DNA of 19,288 nt from assembly GCA_019417125.1 (NCBI GenBank), contig DXVZ01000046.1, forward strand, positions 1-19,288. Direction: 5' to 3'. Position numbers and translations under genes: made by a program. The first letter of the stretch is position 1; every line of letters starts with the position of its first letter. This stretch comes from Phascolarctobacterium sp. (GTDB lineage: Bacteria > Bacillota > Negativicutes > Acidaminococcales > Acidaminococcaceae). The notes beneath the pieces were generated by a model, which was not told the DNA's origin, did not search any database, and saw only the letters and a list, made by a program, of their open reading frames with translations. Below, in pieces: positions 7,911 through 15,606 of this stretch.

Positions 7911-8102
7911 TCAGATAGCGCGGTTAACTTTACCGGAACGCAAGCAACGGGTGCAAACGTTAATACGTTTTACAGAACCGTTTACAACGGCTCTTACTTG
8001 CTGAATGTTCGGTTTCCAAGCGCGTTTAGAATGTCTATTGGAATGGCTGACGTTACAACCAGCTTGAATACCTTTGCCGCAAACTTCGCAAATGGATGCC
8101 AT
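7911..8102 (-). CDS. rpmB: Ribosomal protein L28 (bL28), zinc-ribbon form
   Basis: The 63-residue product starts MASICEVCGKG and contains SHSNRHSKRAWKPNIQ, VVNGSVKRINVCTRCLRSGKV, the hallmark of bL28 of the large ribosomal subunit. Two CxxC pairs (CEVC near the N terminus and CTRC near the C terminus) mark the zinc-binding C+ form. The frame is open to a GTG at 8111. The ATG at 8102 is chosen because AAGGAGG lies eight bases before it and the protein then starts at the usual residue. The gene stands alone between a minus-strand promoter and terminator, divergent from recG. Confidence 0.97.
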   Translation of the reverse strand: MASICEVCGKGIQAGCNVSHSNRHSKRAWKPNIQQVRAVVNGSVKRINVCTRCLRSGKVNRAI

Positions 8103-8155
8103 GAGTCCCACCTCCTTAACGTAATTCCAGCATCAGTTACAAATTTAACAGAAGT

Positions 8156-8184
8156 ATCATACCATAGAATGAGATTAAAAGCAA
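8156..8184 (-). promoter_or_regulatory. Promoter of rpmB
   Basis: Read on the minus strand, TTGCTT (8184-8179) and TATGAT (8161-8156) are separated by 17 bases, with TGG just before the -10 giving an extended -10. The leader to the rpmB start would be about 45 bases. The -35 matches at only 3 of 6 positions, compensated by the extended -10. Confidence 0.7.
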
Positions 8185-8212
8185 GTTATTTTTAGATTGG
8201 CAGTGTGATTTT

Positions 8213-10270
8213 ATGTGGTGGCAGGAGCCGGTTACAAAATTAAAGGGCATTGGGCCCAAAAAAGCGGCTGATTTTGCAAATTTAAATATCTTTACCATCG
8301 GCGATTTGCTGAACCGTTACCCACGCGCTTATGTGGACCAAAGCAAAGTTAAAACCATTGCGGAACTGACGGCTGACGGCGAAAAGCAGCTGTTCCGCGC
8401 GGAGGTCTACCGCGTGGCAGACAGGATTTCCGCACGGCGTATGCGCTATACGCTGGTAACGCTAAAAGACGCAACCGGCTTTGCCGAGCTGTATATGTTC
8501 GCGCACCAGCGTTTTCAAACGCGCAATTTTAAACCGGGCACGCAGCTGCTGGTGGACGGCAAAGTGCAGCCAGGGCACGGCGCCAAAATGGTAACGGATG
8601 CTTACGTGCAGATTTTAAAAGACGGCGAAGAAGCGGCGGCACCGGGAATTTTGCCTGTGTACGCCTTAAGCGGCGCGCTGACGCAGCAGAACGTGCGTAC
8701 AGCCGTTAAAACGGCGCTGGCTATGGCAGAGGAATATCTGCCGGAATCGCTGCCGCAGCAGGTGATAGAAGCGCGCCGGCTGCCGCCGCGTTTAGATGCC
8801 ATTAAAAACATTCACTTTCCCGTAAGTTTTGCGGAACTGGCACGGGCGCGCAGCCGTTTTATTTTTGAAGAACTGTTTTTATTGCAGTGCGGGCTTTTGT
8901 ATTACCGCAGCAAAGTTAAAAGCATGCGCAGCGGCATTAAAATGGCGCCGGATGGCGAGCTTTTGCAAAAGGTGCTGGCGCAGCTGCCGTTTAAACTTAC
9001 AGAAGCGCAGCAAACGGCGTGGCATGACATCAGCCTGGATATGCAGGATAAAAAGCCCATGCACAGGCTTTTGCAGGGCGATGTTGGCAGCGGCAAAACC
9101 GTGGTATCGGCGCTGGCGCTTGCCAAAGCTGCGGAAAATGGCTACCAGGGGTGTATTATGGTGCCGACGGAAATTTTGGCGCAGCAGCATTACGAAACAC
9201 TGCAAAGCTTTTTAGAACCCGCCGGAATCAGCTGCGGCCTTTTAACCAGCAGCGTTAAAGGCGTGCGCCGCCGTGAACTGCTGGAGGATTTGGTAAGCGG
9301 CAAATTGCAGGTGCTGGTCGGCACGCATGCGCTGATACAGGACGACGTTGCATTCGCGCGCCTGGCGCTGGTAATTACGGACGAGCAGCACCGCTTCGGC
9401 GTAGAACAGCGCGCCAAACTTGCCAGCAAATCGGCTTTTGAGCCGGACGTTTTTGTTATGACGGCGACGCCGATACCGCGCACGCTGGCGCTGACGGTGT
9501 ACGGTGATTTGGACGTTTCTGTAATGAAAGGCATGCCGCCGGGACGCAAGGCGATACAAACGCTGTGCTACACCGGCGGCAAGCGCCGCGAAGTTTACGC
9601 CGGCATGGTGCGGCAGATAAAAGCTGGGCACCAGGCGTACATTGTCTGCGCGGTGATAGAAGCGGGCGAAATGCCCGGCGTGCGCGCGGCAGCGGAAGTT
9701 TACGAAGAACTTAAACATACCTTTTTAAAAGATATACCCTGCGCGCTGCTGCATGGCAAAATGAAGCCCGCCGAAAAAGAAGCGGTGATGGAAGACTTCG
9801 CCGCCGGAAAAATTAAAGCGCTTATCAGCACCACTGTTATCGAAGTGGGCGTTAACGTGCCCAACGCCACGCTGATGATTATCGAAAACGCCGACCGCTT
9901 CGGGCTGGCACAGCTGCACCAGCTGCGCGGGCGCGTAGGGCGCGGCGAGGCGCAGTCTTTCTGCGTGCTGCTGACGGATTCGGACAGCCCGGACACGCTG
10001 GCGCGCCTTAATGTGCTGCATACTTCTAACGACGGTTTTTATCTTGCCGAGCAGGATTTAAAACTGCGCGGGGCAGGGCAGCTGTTCGGTTTGCGCCAGC
10101 ACGGCTTGCCTGATTTGTATATTGCTGATATACTTCAAGATACGGACGTTCTCGTCGATGCGCGCGCCCTTGCCAAAAAAACGCTGGCAGACCACACGCA
10201 GACGGCGGCAATAACCAAAGTGCTGGACGCGCAGTTCGATGAGCGTTTTAAACGCATATTTAATTCGTAA
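8213..10270 (+). CDS. recG: ATP-dependent DNA helicase RecG
   Basis: RecG remodels stalled replication forks and recombination intermediates. The 685-residue protein begins with a wedge/OB-fold region (LKGIGPKKAADFANL at 10-24, and an OB fold around 55-135). The superfamily 2 motor follows: Walker A GDVGSGKT (289-296), the DEQH box in TDEQHRFGVEQR (389-400), TATPIPRT (417-424), and a C-terminal motif VI LHQLRGRVGRG. The RecG-specific end, LKLRGAGQLFGLRQHGLPDL, is present. The start is weakly marked: no good Shine-Dalgarno precedes the ATG at 8213, but the protein starts where the family starts. No clear plus-strand promoter was found in the 110 bases shared with rpmB. Confidence 0.96.
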   Translation: MWWQEPVTKLKGIGPKKAADFANLNIFTIGDLLNRYPRAYVDQSKVKTIAELTADGEKQLFRAEVYRVADRISARRMRYTLVTLKDATGFAELYMFAHQRFQTRNFKPGTQLLVDGKVQPGHGAKMVTDAYVQILKDGEEAAAPGILPVYALSGALTQQNVRTAVKTALAMAEEYLPESLPQQVIEARRLPPRLDAIKNIHFPVSFAELARARSRFIFEELFLLQCGLLYYRSKVKSMRSGIKMAPDGELLQKVLAQLPFKLTEAQQTAWHDISLDMQDKKPMHRLLQGDVGSGKTVVSALALAKAAENGYQGCIMVPTEILAQQHYETLQSFLEPAGISCGLLTSSVKGVRRRELLEDLVSGKLQVLVGTHALIQDDVAFARLALVITDEQHRFGVEQRAKLASKSAFEPDVFVMTATPIPRTLALTVYGDLDVSVMKGMPPGRKAIQTLCYTGGKRREVYAGMVRQIKAGHQAYIVCAVIEAGEMPGVRAAAEVYEELKHTFLKDIPCALLHGKMKPAEKEAVMEDFAAGKIKALISTTVIEVGVNVPNATLMIIENADRFGLAQLHQLRGRVGRGEAQSFCVLLTDSDSPDTLARLNVLHTSNDGFYLAEQDLKLRGAGQLFGLRQHGLPDLYIADILQDTDVLVDARALAKKTLADHTQTAAITKVLDAQFDERFKRIFNS

Positions 10271-10282
10271 CGGAGGCAACGA

Positions 10283-10975
10283 ATGCCTGAAGAAAAATGG
10301 TACCAAAACCCTGAAAAAGCAACAAAAACGGCGGCGCTTCTTATTTTTGCTGCCGGTGCGGCGCTAACCTGGCTGTTTGCCGGTGAAGAAGTAAATAAAA
10401 TGGTTACGCTTGCCATCAGCGGCGATGTGGAAGCGCTGGCGGAATACTTCCGTTCTTTCGGCGCATGGGCAATGCTCATCAGCTTTGTGCTGGACGTTTT
10501 AATCAACGCCGGCAGCGTGTTTCCGTCTATTTTTATCTCTACCGCCAACGGGCTGATTTTCGGCCTGCCGCTGGGCATTTTAATTTCGTGGCTTGCCGAA
10601 ACAACCGGCGTCGTTATCAGCTTCTGGCTGATGCGCTATTTGTTCCGCGGCGCGGCGGAAAAGATGATTGCCAAAAGCCCGATGCTGACTAAAATTGACG
10701 ATTTAAGCGGGCGCAAGGGCTTACAGTGGATGGCGGCGGCGAGGATGCTGCCGTACTTTCCATCCGGCATTTTAACGGCGATTGGCGCTGTCAGCAGGAT
10801 ATCGACGCGCGATTATATTATCGCCAACCTCATCGGCAAATTTCCGTCCACGGCGCTGGAAGTCGTTATCGGCCATGACATTGTTAATTTTCAGCAGCAC
10901 AGCGAGCGCTTAGCCGTGCTGGTTACGCTGGCGATACTGATTTTTGCCGCTTACAAATATTACTACAAAAAATAA
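10283..10975 (+). CDS. TVP38/TMEM64-type (VTT/DedA-like) membrane protein
   Basis: This 230-residue integral membrane protein belongs to the SNARE-associated/VTT superfamily, whose bacterial members are implicated in lipid movement and envelope homeostasis. Hydrophobic segments lie at about 16-32, 62-78, 88-120 and 207-224. The conserved VTT features are visible: glycine-rich NGLIFGLPLGILISWLAETT (89-108) with Glu106, and AARMLPYFPSG (152-162) followed by AIGAVSRI. It begins 12 bases after recG with GGAGG as ribosome binding site, so the two are probably cotranscribed. The exact substrate cannot be told from sequence. Confidence 0.85.
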   Translation: MPEEKWYQNPEKATKTAALLIFAAGAALTWLFAGEEVNKMVTLAISGDVEALAEYFRSFGAWAMLISFVLDVLINAGSVFPSIFISTANGLIFGLPLGILISWLAETTGVVISFWLMRYLFRGAAEKMIAKSPMLTKIDDLSGRKGLQWMAAARMLPYFPSGILTAIGAVSRISTRDYIIANLIGKFPSTALEVVIGHDIVNFQQHSERLAVLVTLAILIFAAYKYYYKK

Positions 10976-10996
10976 TTGTTTTCTTTTAGCACTCTG

Positions 10997-11025
10997 TTGA
11001 GTTTTCTTTGGCTGTAAGGTATAAT
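10997..11025 (+). promoter_or_regulatory. Promoter of the hydrogenase gene
   Basis: TTGAGT (10997-11002) and a perfect TATAAT (11020-11025) are separated by 17 bases. This gives a leader of about 37 bases before the hydrogenase start. It lies just after the membrane protein gene, with no intervening terminator, so read-through from recG is also possible. No clear operator palindrome is visible around it. Confidence 0.8.
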
Positions 11026-11068
11026 TAAACCAGCAGTTATTTTAAAGAAGATTCAAAAGGAGGCAGCT

Positions 11069-12610
11069 ATGAGCAAACATCAATTTACGGATATCCGCGT
11101 CGCTATCGAGCCGGATAATCCTTCCATTCAGCGTTTGGAATTTAAGTGCATTAAGTGCGGCAGCTGCAAAACGGTCTGCACCGATTATATCGGCGTGTGC
11201 GGCACTTATGACCTTAAGGCAACGGGCGATAAGCCAATTTGCATTAACTGCGGGCAGTGCGCCAATGTGTGCCCGGCAGACAGCATTACCGAAAAAATAG
11301 AAGCGTATCAGGTAATGGCGGAAATCCGCGATAAGGATAAAATCGTTATTTTCAGTACATCGCCATCCGTGCGCATCGCGCTTGGCGAGGAGTTTGGCAT
11401 GCCCGGCGGCAGCTTTGTGGAAGGCAAAATGGTGGCGCTTTTGCGTAAGCTGGGCGCAGATTATGTGCTGGATACCAACTTTGCCGCCGATATGACGATT
11501 GTGGAAGAAGCAAGCGAGCTTTTGCAGCGCATTACCAAAGGCGATAAGCCGCTGCCGCAGTTTACCAGCTGCTGCCCGGCGTGGGTAAAATTTGCCGAAA
11601 CTTATTACCCCGAAATGCTGCCACATATTTCCAGCGCTAAAAGCCCCATCGGCATGCAGGGGCCAACCATTAAAACCTATTTTGCCAAAAAGATGGGCAT
11701 TGACCCGCGCAAAATCGTCAACGTAGCTGTTACGCCCTGCACCGCCAAAAAGTTTGAAATCCGCCGCAGCGAGATGAACGCGGCGGGGCGTTACCTGGGT
11801 ATGGAAGATATGCGCGACATGGATTACGTTATTACCACGCGCGAATTGGCGATGCTGGCGAAAGACGAAGGCATTGATTTTGCCGCGCTGGAGGACAGCG
11901 CCTATGATAAACTGATGGGGCAGGCGAGCGGCGCAGGAGTTATTTTTGGCAATACCGGCGGCGTAATGGAAGCGGCAATCCGCACGGCATATTGCTTTGC
12001 CACCGGCAAGGACGCACCGCAGGCGCTGTACGATTTGCAGCCTGTGCGCGGTATAGACGGCATCCGCGAGGCGGAAGTTGATATTGAAGGCACCAAAGTT
12101 AAAGTTGCCGTTGTGTACGGCACCGCCAACGCCCGCAAACTGATTGAAAAAATTAAAGCCGGTGAGGCAAATTACCACTTTGTAGAAGTTATGGCGTGCC
12201 CCGGCGGCTGCATCGGCGGGGGCGGGCAGCCTAAAGACAGGGAATACAAGGGCGATGCTCTGCGTGCGGCACGCATTGAAGGGCTTTATAAACGCGACAG
12301 CAGCATGCAGCTGCGTTTAAGCCACGAAAACCCGGAACTTAAAGCGCTGTATGCCGAGTTTTATGGCAAGCCTTTAAGCGAACTGGCGGAACAAATGCTG
12401 CACACCGTATATTTTGACCGCAGTGCGGATTTGGGCGGCGTCTATATCGCGCCTGGCGCGGAAAAAACGGAAACAGCACCGCAGGAAGCAGCTGCGCATA
12501 AATGGCGCTGCAAGGTTTGCGGCTATATATATGAAGGCGAAACTTTGCCTGATAATTATAAATGCCCGCTGTGCGGCATGGGCGCTAATATGTTTGAAAA
12601 AATAGAATAG
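11069..12610 (+). CDS. [FeFe] hydrogenase with C-terminal rubredoxin domain
   Basis: This 513-residue iron-only hydrogenase interconverts protons and H2. Two [4Fe-4S] ferredoxin motifs lie at the N terminus (Cys27/30/33/37 and Cys58/61/64/68), plus an extra Cys44. The H-cluster domain has TSCCPAW (166-172), TPCTAKKFE (222-230) and MACPGGCIGGGGQP (375-388). Ligands are inferred to be Cys169, Cys224, Cys377 and Cys381; Cys168 would be the proton-relay cysteine. After a short Ala/Glu-rich linker (463-477), a small rubredoxin domain follows with CKVC (481-484) and CPLC (499-502), spaced as in rubrerythrin. The TPC form of the second motif and this architecture suggest a group B enzyme rather than the classical group A. 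There is no signal peptide, so it is cytoplasmic. AAAAGGAGG precedes the start. No maturase genes (hydE, hydF, hydG) lie nearby. Confidence 0.93.
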   Translation: MSKHQFTDIRVAIEPDNPSIQRLEFKCIKCGSCKTVCTDYIGVCGTYDLKATGDKPICINCGQCANVCPADSITEKIEAYQVMAEIRDKDKIVIFSTSPSVRIALGEEFGMPGGSFVEGKMVALLRKLGADYVLDTNFAADMTIVEEASELLQRITKGDKPLPQFTSCCPAWVKFAETYYPEMLPHISSAKSPIGMQGPTIKTYFAKKMGIDPRKIVNVAVTPCTAKKFEIRRSEMNAAGRYLGMEDMRDMDYVITTRELAMLAKDEGIDFAALEDSAYDKLMGQASGAGVIFGNTGGVMEAAIRTAYCFATGKDAPQALYDLQPVRGIDGIREAEVDIEGTKVKVAVVYGTANARKLIEKIKAGEANYHFVEVMACPGGCIGGGGQPKDREYKGDALRAARIEGLYKRDSSMQLRLSHENPELKALYAEFYGKPLSELAEQMLHTVYFDRSADLGGVYIAPGAEKTETAPQEAAAHKWRCKVCGYIYEGETLPDNYKCPLCGMGANMFEKIE

Positions 12611-12617
12611 TTTTAGC

Positions 12618-12648
12618 AAGGCCTCTGCTTTTGCGGCAGGGGCTTTTT
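12618..12648 (+). terminator. Terminator after the hydrogenase gene
   Basis: GCCTCTGC (12621-12628) pairs with GCAGGGGC (12636-12643), allowing one G-U pair. The stem extends by AAG against CTT-like bases, and TTTTT follows at 12644-12648. It starts eight bases after the stop codon and makes the hydrogenase a single-gene unit. Confidence 0.85.
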
Positions 12649-12696
12649 GCTGCGTAAAAAATGCGAAAAAAATAAAAAAATTTTGTAAAAAATAGT

Positions 12697-12725
12697 GAAG
12701 GAAAATAAAAAATGTTGTAGAATAT
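12697..12725 (+). promoter_or_regulatory. SigH-type promoter candidate of pnp
   Basis: GAAGGAAA (12697-12704) fits the Bacillus SigH -35 consensus RnAGGAwWW, and GTAGAATAT (12717-12725) fits its -10 consensus RnnGAATww, with 12 bases between. A SigA reading (GTGAAG, 17 bases, TAGAAT at 12718-12723) is possible but has a poor -35. Either reading places the transcript start near 12730, downstream of the ATG at 12726. That supports starting pnp at 12771. Confidence 0.55.
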
Positions 12726-12770
12726 ATGGCAGGTAAACCAAAAAATGAGAGAAATTTAGGAGGACAAAAA

Positions 12771-14858
12771 ATGCATAGTTACAGCATTGAGCTTGGCGGC
12801 AGAACGCTGACGATGGAAATCGGCAAAATTGCCAAGCAGGCCAACGGCGCAGTATTAGTGCGCTATGGCGACACTGCGGTAGTAGTTGCTGCTACCGGCA
12901 CCAAAACACCGCGCGAAGGTGTAGACTTTTTCCCTTTGACTGTTGATTTTGAAGAAAAAATGTACGCTGTGGGTAAAATCCCCGGCGGCTTTATTAAACG
13001 CGAAGGACGCCCGGCTGAAACCGCGATTTTAACCAGCCGCCTTATCGACCGCCCTATCCGCCCAATGTTCCCGGAAGGCTACCACAACGATGTGCAGATT
13101 GTTGCCACCGCCGTTTCCGTAGACCCGGACAACGCGCCGGATATCCCGGCAATGATTGGCGCATCCTGCGCGCTCTGCATTTCTGATATTCCGTTTGAAG
13201 GCCCTATCGCCGGTGTGCGCGTAGGCATGATTGACGGCAAATACATCATTAACCCAACCATTGAACAGGCTAAAGTTAGCCGCCTGAACCTTGCCGTTGC
13301 AGGCACCAAAGACGCTATTTTAATGGTTGAAGCAGGCGCTAAAGAAATCAGCGAAGACGAAATGCTCGACGCTATCTGGTTCGGGCACGAAGAAATTAAA
13401 AAACTGGTTGAATGGCAGGAACAAATCATGGCAGAAGTGGGCAAGCCGAAAATGGAAGTGCCCGTTTACGAGCCGCCTGCCGAACTGGCAGCCGAAATTG
13501 AAGCCTACGGCGCAGAACAGCTGAAAGCCGCCCTGATGGACGCTAACAAGCTGGAACGCGAAGAAAACGTGGCGCGCATTAAAGCCGAAATCGCCGATGT
13601 GTTTATGGAAAAATATCCGGATAACGCCAAAGACGTTGCTTATATTACCCAAAAACTTGTTAAAAAGATTGTACGCCGCACCATCTCCGTGGATAAAATC
13701 CGCCCGGACGGACGTGCGCTGGACGAGGTGCGCCCTGTAACCTGCGAAGTTGGCTTACTTGCCCGCCCGCACGGCAGCGCGCTGTTTACCCGCGGCCAAA
13801 CCCAGATTTTAAACGTACTGGCGCTGGCGCCGCTCAGCGAAGCGCAAACCCTTGACGGGCTCGGCGTAGAACTGCACAAACGCTATATCCATCACTATAA
13901 CTTCCCGCCGTACAGCGTCGGCGAAACCAAACCGCTGCGCAGCCCGGGCCGCCGCGAAATCGGCCACGGCGCATTGGCAGAACGCGCGCTTTTGCCGGTA
14001 ATTCCTTCCGAAGAAGAATTCCCGTATGCAATCCGCCTGGTTTCCGAAACTTTGGAATCTAACGGTTCTTCCTCTATGGGCAGCGTGTGCGCCAGCACCC
14101 TTTCGCTTATGGATGCCGGCGTGCCTATTAAAGCACCTGTTGCCGGCGTAGCCATGGGCCTTGTAAAAGACGGCGATTATTTCACCATCCTTACCGATAT
14201 CCAGGGCCTTGAAGACGCTCTTGGCGACATGGACTTTAAAGTTGCTGGTACCAAAAACGGCATTACCGCCATCCAAATGGATATTAAAATTGACGGCATC
14301 AACAAAGAAATCTTCCAGCAGGCGCTGGCACAGGCTAAACGCGGCCGCGAGCACATCATGGGCATTATGATGGACTGCATCTCCGAACCGCGCAAAGAGC
14401 TTTCCAAATACGCTCCGAAGATTACCACCATTCACGTTGACCCCGAAAAAATCAGCAAAATCATTGGCCCCGGCGGCAAAACCATTAAAAAGATTGTTGA
14501 AGAAACCGGCGCTAAAATTGATATCGAAGAAGACGGCCGCGTATACATTGCCGCCGTTAACAGCGAAGAAGCCGCTAAAGCTATCGATATGATTAACGGC
14601 ATTACCGCCGAAGCGGAAGTCGGCAAAGTTTACACCGGCAAGGTTACCCGCCTGATGAACTTTGGCGCATTTGTCGAAATTCTGCCCGGCAAAGAAGGTT
14701 TGGTGCACATTTCCCAGCTTTCTACCGAGCGTGTAAACAAAGTAGAGGACGTTGTTTCCGTCGGCGACGAAATCGTTGTAAAAGTAACGGATATCGACCA
14801 AAAAGGCCGTATTAACCTGTCCCGCAAAGCAGTGCTGGCAGGCGGCTTAAGCAAATAA
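12771..14858 (+). CDS. pnp: Polyribonucleotide nucleotidyltransferase (PNPase)
   Basis: PNPase degrades RNA 3' to 5' by phosphorolysis and is a core RNA-decay enzyme. The 695-residue protein has two RNase PH domains (about 5-140 and 310-540) separated by a helical linker. The second contains GRREIGHGALAERAL and the active-site stretch DIQGLEDALGDMDFKVAGT. A KH domain with IIGPGGKTIKKI lies near residue 560, and an S1 domain near 617-690 contains TRLMNFGAFVEI and GLVHISQL. The frame is open from an ATG at 12726. The start at 12771 (MHSYSIELGG) is preferred because TAGGAGGA lies six bases before it and the earlier ATG falls upstream of the predicted transcript start. Codon use resembles that of highly expressed genes. 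The usual rpsO neighbour is absent here. Confidence 0.96.
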   Translation: MHSYSIELGGRTLTMEIGKIAKQANGAVLVRYGDTAVVVAATGTKTPREGVDFFPLTVDFEEKMYAVGKIPGGFIKREGRPAETAILTSRLIDRPIRPMFPEGYHNDVQIVATAVSVDPDNAPDIPAMIGASCALCISDIPFEGPIAGVRVGMIDGKYIINPTIEQAKVSRLNLAVAGTKDAILMVEAGAKEISEDEMLDAIWFGHEEIKKLVEWQEQIMAEVGKPKMEVPVYEPPAELAAEIEAYGAEQLKAALMDANKLEREENVARIKAEIADVFMEKYPDNAKDVAYITQKLVKKIVRRTISVDKIRPDGRALDEVRPVTCEVGLLARPHGSALFTRGQTQILNVLALAPLSEAQTLDGLGVELHKRYIHHYNFPPYSVGETKPLRSPGRREIGHGALAERALLPVIPSEEEFPYAIRLVSETLESNGSSSMGSVCASTLSLMDAGVPIKAPVAGVAMGLVKDGDYFTILTDIQGLEDALGDMDFKVAGTKNGITAIQMDIKIDGINKEIFQQALAQAKRGREHIMGIMMDCISEPRKELSKYAPKITTIHVDPEKISKIIGPGGKTIKKIVEETGAKIDIEEDGRVYIAAVNSEEAAKAIDMINGITAEAEVGKVYTGKVTRLMNFGAFVEILPGKEGLVHISQLSTERVNKVEDVVSVGDEIVVKVTDIDQKGRINLSRKAVLAGGLSK

Positions 14859-14872
14859 TTTAAGCAAAAACT

Positions 14873-14906
14873 AAATCCCGCTGAATTACTTTCGGCGGGA
14901 TTTTTT
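14873..14906 (+). terminator. Terminator between pnp and dut
   Basis: AAATCCCGC (14873-14881) pairs with GCGGGATTT (14895-14903). The stem extends inward by TGAA/TTCG pairs to a TTACT loop, with six T at 14901-14906. It ends only 15 bases before the dut start codon. Dut expression therefore depends on read-through, or on a promoter inside pnp that was not identified. Confidence 0.85.
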
Positions 14907-14921
14907 ATAACGGGGGTAATT

Positions 14922-15371
14922 ATGAAAATACGTGGCTTTGAAAAAATTGCCGCTTATGCGGACGTGGAGTTCCCCATGCCGGAACGCAAGACCAAAATGG
15001 CAGCAGGCTACGATATCTGCCTGCCGCAGGACGTTACCATTAAGGCGCATACCCTGCAAATGGTGCCGACCGGCGTGAAAGCCTATATGCAGGACAATGA
15101 GTTTTTAGGCGTGCATATCCGCAGCAGCATGGCGGTAAAAAAAGGCCTGGCGCTGGTAAACAACGTGGGCATTATCGACGCCGATTATTATAACAATGAG
15201 GACAACGAAGGGCACATTATGCTGGGCTTGTATAACACAACTGGCAGCGACATTACCCTGGCAAAAGGCGAGCGCGTGGCGCAGGGCATTTTTTACAAAT
15301 ACCTTACGGCAGATGGCGACAGCGCCGACGCAGTACGCGGCGGCGGCTTTGGCAGCACCGGCAATAAATAG
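14922..15371 (+). CDS. dut: dUTP diphosphatase (dUTPase)
   Basis: Dut hydrolyses dUTP to dUMP, keeping uracil out of DNA and supplying thymidylate synthesis. The 149-residue trimer-type protein shows all five motifs: AGYDI, RSSMA, GIIDADYY...GHI (catalytic Asp in the beta-hairpin), RVAQGIF and the C-terminal GGFGSTG. Motif 3 carries an extra NNEDNEG loop between DYY and HI, also seen in a subset of Firmicute and phage dUTPases, so it is not an anomaly. GGGGGT lies about eight bases upstream of the ATG. The stop codon is followed at once by the antisense RNA promoter at 15373. Confidence 0.94.
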   Translation: MKIRGFEKIAAYADVEFPMPERKTKMAAGYDICLPQDVTIKAHTLQMVPTGVKAYMQDNEFLGVHIRSSMAVKKGLALVNNVGIIDADYYNNEDNEGHIMLGLYNTTGSDITLAKGERVAQGIFYKYLTADGDSADAVRGGGFGSTGNK

Positions 15372-15372
15372 T

Positions 15373-15401
15373 TTGAAATACGCGCAAATTTGTGTTATAT
15401 T
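15373..15401 (+). promoter_or_regulatory. Strong promoter for the putative antitoxin RNA
   Basis: TTGAAA (15373-15378), a 17-base spacer and TATATT (15396-15401) with a TGT extended -10 form a near-consensus promoter directly after the dut stop. No ORF with a ribosome binding site follows on the plus strand until the sugar transferase gene at 15892. It therefore most likely makes a noncoding RNA directed against the toxin transcript. Confidence 0.75.
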
Positions 15402-15407
15402 ATAAAT

Positions 15408-15499
15408 ACAAAGAACAACCGCCCACAAGGTGGGTTGGCCGTAAGTTTAGTTAAAAAAAAGATAACCACCCTTTTCCGGTCAAGTTGGGGGTGGTTGTC
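15408..15499 (+). ncRNA. Putative type I antitoxin RNA (antisense to the small toxin mRNA)
   Basis: The transcript should start near 15408 and run toward the toxin gene. It opens with AACAACCG, then a CCCAC-AAG-GTGGG hairpin (15422-15434), then an A8 run and the large hairpin at 15461-15499. It would overlap the 3' end of the minus-strand toxin mRNA, which shares that hairpin. The end is uncertain. After 15499 there is no good T-tract on this strand, so the RNA may continue to the strong terminator at 15719-15757. In that case it would be about 350 bases long and antisense to the whole toxin gene. The call rests on promoter, structure and position. Confidence 0.55.
15453..15499 (-). terminator. 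Terminator of the toxin mRNA
   Basis: On the minus strand, GACAACCACCC (15499-15489) pairs over 11 positions, one of them G-U, with GGGTGGTTATC (15471-15461) across a 17-base loop. Eight T follow (15460-15453). On the plus strand the same hairpin lacks a T-tract. It lies 11 bases past the toxin stop codon. Confidence 0.8.
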
Positions 15500-15510
15500 T
15501 TGTGATTAGG

Positions 15511-15597
15511 TTACTTTAACACCTTAAAGATGAATGTAAGCAACGCTATTAAAAACATTCCAAAGGACATTAAATCCTGAAAATCGAAATGCTTCAT
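15511..15597 (-). CDS. Small hydrophobic peptide, putative holin-like type I toxin
   Basis: This 28-residue ORF begins MKHFDFQDLMSFGMF and continues LIALLTFIFKVLK. A polar N terminus is followed by one membrane helix (about residues 9-24) and a short basic tail. This pattern, with an SFG-F-IALLTF core, matches the small holin-like toxins of Firmicutes (TxpA/BsrE-like Hol_Tox group), which depolarise the membrane when not silenced by an antisense RNA. GGAGGTGATG lies just before the ATG at 15597. The gene has its own consensus promoter, a leader hairpin covering the ribosome binding site, and its own terminator. An opposing strong promoter lies at 15373. It is shorter than many relatives (about 30-35 residues). 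Family assignment is from pattern memory; toxicity is inferred. Confidence 0.75.
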   Translation of the reverse strand: MKHFDFQDLMSFGMFLIALLTFIFKVLK

Positions 15598-15606
15598 AGA
15601 CATCAC

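Noticed and set aside
8103..8111. GTG start adding three residues to L28
   Set aside because: It overlaps the Shine-Dalgarno spacing used by the ATG at 8102; L28 normally starts at the MA residues.
8145..8170. Possible plus-strand recG promoter TTAACA / TAGAAT
   Set aside because: The spacer is only 14 bases, too short for a normal sigma-70 type promoter.
11042..12178. Long minus-strand open frame (378 codons) opposite the hydrogenase
   Set aside because: Shadow of a convincing [FeFe] hydrogenase on the plus strand; the translation shows no family features.
12726..12770. Upstream in-frame ATG for pnp, adding 15 residues
   Set aside because: It has no Shine-Dalgarno, precedes the predicted transcript start, and adds residues not typical of PNPase.
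13809..14801. Long minus-strand open frame (330 codons) opposite pnp
   Set aside because: Shadow frame caused by codon bias in PNPase; low-complexity Phe/Asn/Gly composition.
15041..15240. Extra NNEDNEG loop in dUTPase motif 3 as a novelty
   Set aside because: Similar insertions occur in known Firmicute and phage dUTPases, and the catalytic residues are intact.
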